In this document: piece after piece, positions 1-5,374 of the stretch | How the letters are laid out: each line of letters begins with the position of its first letter | Position numbering within the stretch: position 1 is the stretch's first letter | From: Phycisphaerae bacterium | GTDB lineage: Bacteria; Planctomycetota; Phycisphaerae; UBA1845; Fen-1342 | DNA length: 5,374 nucleotides | NCBI GenBank assembly: GCA_020058145.1 | Contig: JAGVEP010000411.1 | Location: 1-5,374 of the forward strand | Reading direction: 5' to 3' | Notes under the pieces: generated by a model | The model's input: the letters and a program-made list of their open reading frames with translations, nothing else | Told to the model about the DNA's origin: nothing | Databases searched by the model: none | Program-made: the position numbers and the translations under genes

Positions 1-1
1 C

Positions 2-1228
2 GTGCTGCGCCGGCTGGACAGCCGTCCGCGACGGGCGCTGCTGCTGAGCGGCGCGGCGGGCGTCATGGCGCTGGTGATGTGGCTGGGGATCTGGACGGCC
101 TACGGTTGGCGTGGGTCAGCCGCTCGGGCACAAAACTCCGGGCTTACCGGGCAGCGCGTCAGCAGACTCGATCACTATTGGCAGGCCGCGCAGTTTGATG
201 CCGACGGCCGGCCCCATCCGGGGCTCGCCGCCGCGGCTTTCCGAGCCGTCGCCGCCACGCATTTTCTGCCGGATGCCTATCTGCTGGGCTTTGCGCGGAT
301 GTTCAAGTACGCCGGCCAGCGTCCGGCATATCTCTGTGGTGAGTATTCGGACAGCGGCTGGTGGTACTATTTTCCGGTGGCGTTTGTGCTCAAGACGCCG
401 CTGGCCGCGATCCTGCTCGCGCTTGCGGGGCTGCTCGCGCTCGTGACGGCGCGCGTGCGCGTGCGTGACCGCGTGCTACTGGGTGGCCTCGTCGTTTTCG
501 TGCTCGTCTACGGTGCCTCCGCACTGCTGGGGCACTTGAATATTGGGGAGCGCCATTTGCTGCCGATCTATCCAGCGCTGTTCTGCCTGGGCGGAGCGGC
601 GGCAGCGTGGTGTACCCGCCGTGCTGGTCGCGTGCTGGTGTGTGGCGCGCTGTTGTGGCTGGTGGCGGCCAATGCCTACATTTATCCCCAGTATTTGGCC
701 TATTTCAACGAGCTCGTCGGCGGGCCGCGGAACGGGTCGCGCTACCTCGCGGACAGCAACATCGACTGGGGGCAGGATTTACGGCGCCTGGCGGGCTACG
801 CGGCCCGTCATCCCGACGAGCACATCAAGCTGGCGTATTTTGGCACCGCCGATCCGCGGCGCTACGGGTTTGCGTGCGAAGCGCTGCCGAGCTACGGCGC
901 CTGGGGCAAGCTGGCCGAACTCACCGCCGGGACGTACGTCGTCAGCGTGAACCAATGGCTCGGACTGATGGACCCGCTGGCACGCGACGCGGCGTGGACG
1001 GACGACGCCACCCAGCGGCGCTATGCAGAACTGCACGCCTATTTCGCGGATCGCTATCGAGTCTACAACGCGCGCTTCGGCAGCGAGGCGCGACAGGCCT
1101 ACGATCGGCTGCGCTGGTGTCGGCTCTTGTACCACTTGCGACGTCGCGCGCCCGACGAGCACGTCGGCTACTCGCTGCTGGTCTATCGGCTCGCGCCGAC
1201 GGACCTTGAGACGCTGACGCGCCCGTAG
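2..1228 (+). CDS. C-terminal part of a GT39/PMT-like membrane glycosyltransferase (5' truncated by window edge)
   Basis: This is an integral membrane protein that probably moves a sugar from a polyprenyl-phosphate donor to an envelope acceptor. The acceptor cannot be read from the sequence. The frame is open to the left edge, so the GTG at position 2 is unlikely to be the true start; family members usually have 500 or more residues. About five hydrophobic segments are visible, near residues 11-35, 122-150, 157-176, 187-206 and 210-232 of the visible part. Between them is NIGERHLLPIYP (180-191), a conserved block of this family. After the last helix comes DSNIDWGQDLRRL (251-263) and then IKLAYFGTADP (275-285), which I recognise from bacterial, notably planctomycete, GT39-type proteins. 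The tail ends in HVGYSLLVYRL, also typical. The acidic catalytic residues expected in the first extracytoplasmic loop lie upstream and cannot be checked. The stop is TAG, 36 bp before aceE and in the same frame. Confidence 0.8.
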   Translation: MLRRLDSRPRRALLLSGAAGVMALVMWLGIWTAYGWRGSAARAQNSGLTGQRVSRLDHYWQAAQFDADGRPHPGLAAAAFRAVAATHFLPDAYLLGFARMFKYAGQRPAYLCGEYSDSGWWYYFPVAFVLKTPLAAILLALAGLLALVTARVRVRDRVLLGGLVVFVLVYGASALLGHLNIGERHLLPIYPALFCLGGAAAAWCTRRAGRVLVCGALLWLVAANAYIYPQYLAYFNELVGGPRNGSRYLADSNIDWGQDLRRLAGYAARHPDEHIKLAYFGTADPRRYGFACEALPSYGAWGKLAELTAGTYVVSVNQWLGLMDPLARDAAWTDDATQRRYAELHAYFADRYRVYNARFGSEARQAYDRLRWCRLLYHLRRRAPDEHVGYSLLVYRLAPTDLETLTRP

Positions 1229-1229
1229 A

Positions 1230-1257
1230 TTGACCGTGGACCGCGATGCGCTAGACT
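1230..1257 (+). promoter_or_regulatory. Predicted sigma70-type promoter of aceE
   Basis: TTGACC at 1230-1235 (five of six bases match the -35 consensus) is separated by 16 bp from TAGACT at 1252-1257 (four of six match TATAAT, including the key A2 and T6). The pair lies just after the stop codon of the preceding gene, in the only spacer available. A start point 7-8 bases past the -10 box falls at 1264-1265, on or next to the aceE ATG. No Shine-Dalgarno sequence lies between the -10 box and the ATG. The boxes are seen; promoter activity and the start site are inferred. Confidence 0.5.
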
Positions 1258-1264
1258 ACCCTAC

Positions 1265-3958
1265 ATGCTGAGTGATGAACTCGACCCCGAGTTGCGGCCG
1301 AATCCGGACGATCCTGATCCGCTCGAGACCGCCGAATGGCTCGCCTCGCTCGAGGCCGTTCACCGCCGCGGCGGCAGCACGCGGACCCAGTTCCTGCTCG
1401 ACGAGCTGCACCGCTGGGCGCTGCGCCGCCAGGTCGCGATCCCCGTCGTCGTCAATACGCCGCATGTCAATACAATCCCCCGGGCCGAGCAACCGCCCTA
1501 TCCCGGGGAGCGCGCGCTCGAACGCCGGATCAAGAACTTCGTCCGCTGGAACGCGATGGCGATGGTCGTCCGGGCCAACCGCATGTCCGAGGGGATCGGC
1601 GGGCACATCTCGACCTTTGCGTCGTCCGCGACACTGCTCGAAGTTGGCTTCAACCACTTCTTTCGCGCCAAGACGGAGAATTCCTCCGGCGATCAAATCT
1701 ACTTTCAAGGTCACGCCTCGCCGGGCATCTATGCCCGCGCGTATCTCGAACACCGCATCGACGAACAACACCTGGTGAATTTCCGCCGCGAGCTCAGCCC
1801 CGGCGGCGGGCTGGCGTCGTACCCGCACCCCTGGTTGATGCCGGAGTTCTGGGAATTCCCCACGGTTTCGATGGGCCTCGGCCCGCTGAACTCGATCTAC
1901 CAGGCGCGCTTCAACCACTACCTCGAAGACCGCGGCCTGTTGCGCACCAGCGGCTCCCGCGTCTGGGCGTTTCTCGGCGACGGCGAAATGGACGAGCCGG
2001 AATCGCTGGGCGCGATCACCCTCGCCGCCCGCGAGCAGCTCGGCAACCTCACCTGGGTCGTCAATTGCAACCTCCAGCGGCTCGACGGCCCCGTCCGCGG
2101 CAATGGCAGCATCATCCGGGAGCTGGAAGCAGCCTTCCGCGGCGCCGGCTGGAACGTCATCAAGGTGATCTGGGGCAGCGACTGGGACCCGCTGTTTGCC
2201 GCCGACACCGAGGGTGTGCTCGCCGAGCACCTGGGCCAGATCGTGGATGGCGAGTACCAGCGGTACACGGTCGAGACCGGCGGCTGGGTCCGCGAGCACT
2301 TCTTCGGGCGCGACCCGCGACTGCTCCAGCTCGTCGACCACCTGACGGACGAGCAGATTCACAACCTGCGGCTGGGCGGACACGACCCCGAGAAGGTCTA
2401 TGCTGCGTACGCCGCCGCCACGCGCCACGTCGGACAGCCGACAGTGATCCTCGCCCGGACGATCAAGGGGTACGGCCTCGGTGAGGCCGGCGAGGGCCGC
2501 AACATCACGCACCAGCAGAAGAAGCTCAACGAAACCGAGCTGAAGGCCTTCCGCGACCGCTTCGAGATTCCGGTTTCCGACAAGCTGATCAACGCAGCCC
2601 CGTTCTGCCGGTTTCCGCAGAAGAGCCGCGAATACGAATACCTCGTGGAACGCCGCCGGGCACTCGGTGGGTTCGTTCCGCAGCGCACCGTGCGGGCCAC
2701 ACCGCTCGAAGCGCCGCCGCCGAAGCTGTTCGAGGAGTTTCACCAGGGCAGTGGCAACCGCAAAGTTGCGACGACGATGGCGCTGGTGCGCATGATCGCC
2801 CGGCTGATGGCGGACCCGCGGTATGGCAAGCTGGTCGTGCCGATCGTGCCCGACGAAGCCCGCACCTTCGGCATGGAGGCCCTCTTCCGCAGCTATGGCA
2901 TTTACGCGCACAGCGGGCAGCTCTACGAGCCGGTCGACGTACACCTGCTGATGCGCTACGAGGAACGCCGCAACGGCCAGATCCTCGAAGAGGGCATCAG
3001 CGAGGCGGGGGCGCTGGCGTCGTTTATCGCCGCCGGCAGCGCCTACGCGACGCATGGACTGATCACGATTCCATTCTTCCTGTTCTACTCGATGTTCGGC
3101 TTTCAGCGGATCGGCGACCTGATCTGGGCGGCGGGCGACATGCGCTGCCGGGGTTTTATTGTCGGCGCGACCGCGGGGCGGACGACGCTCAACGGCGAAG
3201 GTCTCCAACACCAGGACGGCCACAGCCATCTGCACGCGAGCACAGTGCCGAATTGCCTGGCCTATGACTGCGCATTCGCCTATGAGCTTGCGGTCATTGT
3301 GCAGGACGGCATGCGCCGGATGCACGCAGTCGGGGAGGATGTCTTCTATTATTTGACCGTCTACAACGAAACGTACTCAATGCCGCCAATACCCAATCAT
3401 GTGGCGGATGGGATCGTGCGCGGTTTGTATAAACTCAGACCCGCCGAGCGGCCCGGCCGGTCGCCGCGCGTGCATCTTTTGGGGAGTGGCCCACTGATCA
3501 ACGAGGCGCTCCGGGCTCAGGACGTGCTCCGCGAGCAGTTCGGCGTCGCCGCGAACGTGTGGAGCGTCACCAGCTACAACCAGCTCTATCGCGATGCGCT
3601 CGCGTGTCAGCGGTGGAATCGGCTGCACCCCGACGCCGCACCGCGCGATTCGTTTGTGCAACAATCGCTTCGAGCCGAGCCCTGGCCGATCGTCGCCGTT
3701 TCCGACTACGTCACCTCAGTGGCTCAACGGCTCGCGCCGTGGGTGCCTGCGGGTCTGTGCGTGCTCGGTACCGATGGCTTTGGCCGGAGCGACACGCGCC
3801 CCGCGCTGCGCAGGCATTTCCAGATTGACGCGGAACACATCGCGCTGGCGGCCCTGACGCAACTCGTTGCACGCGGGGAGTTCGACGCCGCCCGGCTGCC
3901 GCAGGCCGTGCGCGACCTGGGTATTTACCCGGATGCGCCCGATCCGGCTGTTGCGTGA
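1265..3958 (+). CDS. aceE: Pyruvate dehydrogenase E1 component, homodimeric type
   Basis: This is the thiamine-diphosphate enzyme that decarboxylates pyruvate and passes the two-carbon unit to the lipoyl group of E2 in the cytoplasmic pyruvate dehydrogenase complex. Its 897 residues compare with 887 in E. coli, and it matches along the whole length from memory of that sequence. Visible landmarks are GGHISTF (H114, like Ec H106), YFQGHASPG (H150, Ec H142), the cofactor motif LGDGEMDEPE (D239) through VVNCNLQ (N267 and N269), TIKGYG (K401, Ec K392), the mobile active-site loop NITHQ (H416, Ec H407), PDEARTFGME (E531, Ec E522), the TPP-activating glutamate E580 in EEGISEAG (Ec E571), and GEGLQHQDGHSH (E645 and H649, Ec E636 and H640). 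In that last motif Q650 stands where E. coli has E. The N-terminus is acidic and about eight residues longer than in E. coli, where this region binds E2. ATG 1265 is the first usual start after the in-frame TAG at 1226 and has no Shine-Dalgarno. No frameshift is seen. E2 and E3 genes are not adjacent. Confidence 0.97.
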   Translation: MLSDELDPELRPNPDDPDPLETAEWLASLEAVHRRGGSTRTQFLLDELHRWALRRQVAIPVVVNTPHVNTIPRAEQPPYPGERALERRIKNFVRWNAMAMVVRANRMSEGIGGHISTFASSATLLEVGFNHFFRAKTENSSGDQIYFQGHASPGIYARAYLEHRIDEQHLVNFRRELSPGGGLASYPHPWLMPEFWEFPTVSMGLGPLNSIYQARFNHYLEDRGLLRTSGSRVWAFLGDGEMDEPESLGAITLAAREQLGNLTWVVNCNLQRLDGPVRGNGSIIRELEAAFRGAGWNVIKVIWGSDWDPLFAADTEGVLAEHLGQIVDGEYQRYTVETGGWVREHFFGRDPRLLQLVDHLTDEQIHNLRLGGHDPEKVYAAYAAATRHVGQPTVILARTIKGYGLGEAGEGRNITHQQKKLNETELKAFRDRFEIPVSDKLINAAPFCRFPQKSREYEYLVERRRALGGFVPQRTVRATPLEAPPPKLFEEFHQGSGNRKVATTMALVRMIARLMADPRYGKLVVPIVPDEARTFGMEALFRSYGIYAHSGQLYEPVDVHLLMRYEERRNGQILEEGISEAGALASFIAAGSAYATHGLITIPFFLFYSMFGFQRIGDLIWAAGDMRCRGFIVGATAGRTTLNGEGLQHQDGHSHLHASTVPNCLAYDCAFAYELAVIVQDGMRRMHAVGEDVFYYLTVYNETYSMPPIPNHVADGIVRGLYKLRPAERPGRSPRVHLLGSGPLINEALRAQDVLREQFGVAANVWSVTSYNQLYRDALACQRWNRLHPDAAPRDSFVQQSLRAEPWPIVAVSDYVTSVAQRLAPWVPAGLCVLGTDGFGRSDTRPALRRHFQIDAEHIALAALTQLVARGEFDAARLPQAVRDLGIYPDAPDPAVA

Positions 3959-4011
3959 AGTAGCGCACTTTGCGGCCGCGGAAGCGCGCGGGTGGAATTC
4001 TCTGGTCCCCC

Positions 4012-4031
4012 TTGACCGCGTCCGATACAAT
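4012..4031 (+). promoter_or_regulatory. Promoter-like boxes upstream of the secreted protein gene
   Basis: TACAAT at 4026-4031 is a strong -10-like hexamer (five of six) about 100 bp before the start codon of the next gene. The expected -35 position 16-18 bp further upstream (around 4002-4009) reads CTGGTCCC and is poor. A good TTGACC does occur at 4012-4017 but only 8 bp from the -10 box, too close for ordinary sigma70 spacing. Transcription from the TACAAT box would give a leader of roughly 90 nt. It could instead be a chance match or a promoter for a different sigma factor. Confidence 0.3.
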
Positions 4032-4047
4032 GAACTGGCAAGGCGGA

Positions 4048-4069
4048 TCCTCACGGGCTGCCGTGGGGA
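4048..4069 (+). other. Hairpin in the predicted leader of the secreted protein gene
   Basis: TCCTCACGG (4048-4056) pairs with CCGTGGGGA (4061-4069) around a GCTG tetraloop: nine pairs, one of them G-U. No T-run follows, so it is not an intrinsic terminator. It is followed directly by CCTCC (4070-4074), an exact complement of the GGAGG ribosome binding site at 4119-4123. This suggests possible control of translation, but the pairing could be chance in G+C-rich DNA. It resembles no riboswitch class that I recognise. Confidence 0.4.
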
Positions 4070-4118
4070 CCTCCCAAATCGTACGGGCAAGTCGCGACAT
4101 AGGTATCCGAAACGTCTC

Positions 4119-4123
4119 GGAGG
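4119..4123 (+). promoter_or_regulatory. Shine-Dalgarno site of the secreted protein gene
   Basis: GGAGG lies 7 bases before the ATG at 4131. It fixes that ATG as the start, together with the signal peptide that begins there. Confidence 0.75.
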
Positions 4124-4130
4124 CCGGCAG

Positions 4131-4193
4131 ATGAGAACACTCAGCGCGCTTTGTGTAGCTCTGTGGGGTGTGGGTTTGCTGTCAGCGCAGGCC
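4131..4193 (+). other. Signal peptide coding segment
   Basis: Residues 1-21 have a short basic start (Arg2), a hydrophobic core (LCVALWGVGLL, 7-17) and a small-x-small end (A19-Q20-A21) followed by acidic VDLDD. Cleavage by signal peptidase I after A21 is likely. C8 lies inside the hydrophobic core and is not a lipobox, so this does not look like a lipoprotein. Confidence 0.8.
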
Positions 4194-5374
4194 GTCGATC
4201 TCGACGACGCGCTCCCGGGCTTCGTGTCGGGCGACCGAGGGTTCGGGGAGTGTCCGGACGACGCGATTACCGGGCAAGCGCCCGGTGAGTGCGGCACCAA
4301 CCAATGGTACTTTTACAGTGATTACGAGTTTTGCAGCGGCACACTGTGCCACCGCCTCCGGTGCGAGAACTTCCCGCCCTCCGGCCTGCTGGACCCGAAC
4401 GACCCGAACCAGTGGATCGGCACGATCACCTGGTACGGCGTCTACGTCACGGAGCCCGTTCCCGACGGCTGCACCAAGCCGCAGCACAACTTTCGAATCC
4501 GCTTCTACGACGACGACAGCGGAAACGTGGACCCGAACAACTGGGTTTACGAAGAACACGTGACGGCCGTGGCGCACTGGCTGGATTACGTAATACTCTG
4601 CCTCGATTGCGGCGTCGCCGACGTGTGGCGCTTCGAAGCTGTACTCAGCACGCCGCGCCAGATGGCCAAAGGCTGGTTCTCGATCCAGGGAGAGGGCACG
4701 CCGGGCTGCTTTTTCCTCTGGGCAGGCTCGAACCAGGGCGACAATCGGTTCGCCGCGTGGTGGGAGACCAATGCGGCCGGCACATTGACCTACCCGACGG
4801 ATCGTTGCGACCTGAACTACTGCTTCGGAGTCCGGACAATCGGCGCCTGCTGCGACGATCGCACGGCGACTTGCCAGGAAGACTTCCCCGAGGACGCGTG
4901 CATCGCTCTGGGCGGCCGATTCCACCGCGACGCGCCGTGCAGCACGTTCGGCGATCCGAACTACCCGGGCGATCCGAACTGCCCGAACACGGCGTGCGGC
5001 GCGGCCCTCGGCGCCTGCTGCCATGACAATGGCAACTGCGAACAGTTGACCGCCCTCGACTGCTTGGTGCATCCCTGCCGCGGCGACTGCGATTGCGACG
5101 CCGACGTCGACTTCGACGACATCAACCCGTTCGTCGACTGCCTCGGTGGGGGACCGTGCTGCTCGTTCGACAATGCCGATTGCAACGGCGACGGCACCAT
5201 CAACTTTGACGACATTAACTGCTTCGTCGGCAAGTTGGGTCTGCCCTGCACGCGCTCGGAGCGCATCAGCCTGTGGTTCGGGCCCTGCAGTTCGTGCGAC
5301 CTGTGCTGCAAGCTCGACTGCAATGACCCGAACCTGGGTGTGACGCACCCCGAGATCGAGTTGTGCGGTCAGGA
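4131..5374 (+). CDS. Secreted cysteine-rich protein with dockerin/EF-hand-like calcium loops (3' truncated by window edge)
   Basis: The frame is open for 414 codons to the right edge with no stop. Residues 1-21 are a signal peptide with an AQA cleavage site, so the protein is exported. Residues about 57-233 look beta-rich, with ITWYGVYV (99-106), NFRIRFYDDD (120-129) and GWFSIQGEG (181-189). This order resembles an N-terminal domain that I recall from secreted planctomycete proteins, of unknown function. Two cysteine modules start with GACC at 238 and 294. Two dockerin-like loops follow at 319-330 and 350-361. The visible tail holds a dense cluster, C-x2-C-x2-CC-x3-C (386-397). I count 38 cysteines, 26 of them after residue 238, implying many disulfides or metal sites. 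The usual role of dockerins is calcium-stabilised protein-protein contact, but no cohesin is seen here. The start rests on GGAGG 7 bases upstream and on the signal peptide. No enzyme domain is visible, so function remains unknown. Confidence 0.85.
   Translation, partial: MRTLSALCVALWGVGLLSAQAVDLDDALPGFVSGDRGFGECPDDAITGQAPGECGTNQWYFYSDYEFCSGTLCHRLRCENFPPSGLLDPNDPNQWIGTITWYGVYVTEPVPDGCTKPQHNFRIRFYDDDSGNVDPNNWVYEEHVTAVAHWLDYVILCLDCGVADVWRFEAVLSTPRQMAKGWFSIQGEGTPGCFFLWAGSNQGDNRFAAWWETNAAGTLTYPTDRCDLNYCFGVRTIGACCDDRTATCQEDFPEDACIALGGRFHRDAPCSTFGDPNYPGDPNCPNTACGAALGACCHDNGNCEQLTALDCLVHPCRGDCDCDADVDFDDINPFVDCLGGGPCCSFDNADCNGDGTINFDDINCFVGKLGLPCTRSERISLWFGPCSSCDLCCKLDCNDPNLGVTHPEIELCGQ
4842..5078 (+). 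repeat. Two cysteine-rich 'GACC' modules within the secreted protein
   Basis: Module 1 starts at residue 238 (GACC, then cysteines at 248, 257 and 270) and module 2 at residue 294 (GACC, then cysteines at 303, 311 and 316). Spacing after the CC pair is 6 then 8 residues in the first module and 5 then 7 in the second. Module 1 also has the LGG(R)F turn (260-264) that I recall from copies in planctomycete proteins; module 2 lacks it and is shorter. They are diverged protein-level repeats, not DNA-level copies. Confidence 0.6.
4950..4985 (+). repeat. Tandem 18-bp direct repeat encoding GDPN(Y/C)P twice
   Basis: GGCGATCCGAACTACCCG (4950-4967) is followed directly by a copy differing at one base (4968-4985, A to G, Tyr to Cys). 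It is in frame, adding residues 280-285 next to 274-279. It lies in the linker between the two cysteine modules. It looks like a recent slippage duplication in which one copy gained a cysteine, or a Tyr/Cys divergence after duplication. Confidence 0.85.
5085..5213 (+). repeat. Pair of dockerin type I-like calcium-binding loops
   Basis: Loop 1 is DCDCDADVDFDD (residues 319-330) and loop 2 is DCNGDGTINFDD (350-361). Both place acidic or Asn ligands at positions 1, 3, 5, 9 and 12 with V or I at 8, as in dockerin/EF-hand loops. Each is followed by the short helix start IN(P/C)FV. The 31-residue spacing is near that of a normal dockerin pair. Loop 1 has Ala in place of the usual Gly at position 6. 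Both loops have Cys at position 2, and loop 1 also at position 4, which is unusual. Calcium binding is inferred from the pattern. Confidence 0.75.

Noticed and set aside
1336..2484. Open frame of 382 codons in another + frame inside aceE
   Set aside because: The translation is Arg/Pro/Ala-rich shadow sequence; aceE in the overlapping frame is unambiguous.
1256..3325. Long open frame on the - strand (689 codons) opposite aceE
   Set aside because: It is the mirror of a highly conserved aceE reading frame in G+C-rich DNA, and its translation (many Arg, Ala, Val and Asp without domain structure) matches no family I know. aceE explains the codon pattern fully.
3976..3991. Possible terminator hairpin after aceE (CCGCG...CGCGG)
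   Set aside because: The stem is only five base pairs with a six-base loop and no T-run follows. Such matches are expected by chance in this composition.
4091..4098. Perfect 8-bp palindrome GTCGCGAC in the leader of the secreted protein gene
   Set aside because: It is too short and occurs only once; no second copy or spacing supports an operator.
4030..4134. 34-codon open frame whose TGA overlaps the ATG of the secreted protein gene (ATGA)
   Set aside because: There is no Shine-Dalgarno before its ATG, which sits inside the TACAAT -10-like box and so would lie upstream of the transcript start. The peptide has no recognisable features.
3716..4300. Antisense open frame spanning the 3959-4130 spacer (194 codons)
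   Set aside because: The product is rich in Arg, Pro and Ser with no recognisable motif or good ribosome site, and it overlaps two well supported genes.
4182..5348. Long open frame on the - strand (388 codons) opposite the secreted protein gene
   Set aside because: The + strand frame has a Shine-Dalgarno, a signal peptide and recognisable calcium loops. The antisense product is low-complexity Ala/Val/Arg-rich with no motif.
1..5374. tRNA, rRNA, CRISPR array, insertion sequence or phage genes
   Set aside because: No regularly spaced repeats, terminal inverted repeats, transposase or integrase motifs, or tRNA-like folds were seen. Coding sequence fills nearly the whole window.

Overview
The window carries three genes, all on the + strand, in high G+C DNA (roughly 65% estimated by eye). 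They are the 3' end of a membrane glycosyltransferase of the GT39/PMT type, a complete homodimeric-type pyruvate dehydrogenase E1 (aceE), and the 5' part of a secreted cysteine-rich protein with a pair of dockerin/EF-hand-like calcium loops. The best taxonomic guess is a planctomycete, probably of the Phycisphaerae or a related uncultured lineage. This rests on my recollection that secreted proteins with 'GACC...' cysteine modules and '(V/I)(D/N)FDDIN.FV' dockerin loops are typical of that group. The glycosyltransferase motif DSNIDWGQDL is also common there. No marker gene in the window proves it.

Layout: 2-1228 is the glycosyltransferase C-terminal part, open at the left edge. 1229-1264 is a 36-bp spacer holding a good sigma70-like promoter (TTGACC, 16 bp, TAGACT) that would start transcription almost exactly at the aceE ATG. 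1265-3958 is aceE, 897 codons and apparently intact, with all thiamine-diphosphate and active-site residues that I could place against the remembered E. coli enzyme. 3959-4130 is a 172-bp spacer with no convincing terminator, a TACAAT -10-like box, a 9-bp hairpin and a GGAGG ribosome binding site. 4131-5374 is a secreted protein with a signal peptide, a beta-rich N-terminal domain, two cysteine modules and two calcium-binding-like loops; it runs off the right edge without a stop codon.

The three genes do not form an obvious pathway. AceE makes the hydroxyethyl/acetyl intermediate that feeds the E2 and E3 subunits of the pyruvate dehydrogenase complex, which are not in the window. The glycosyltransferase is an envelope enzyme and the third protein is exported. 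I see no defence system, mobile element, CRISPR array, tRNA or rRNA. The window looks like ordinary chromosomal DNA. Its less ordinary points are the probable leaderless aceE transcript, the hairpin-bearing leader of the third gene, and the poorly characterised cysteine-rich calcium-loop protein.
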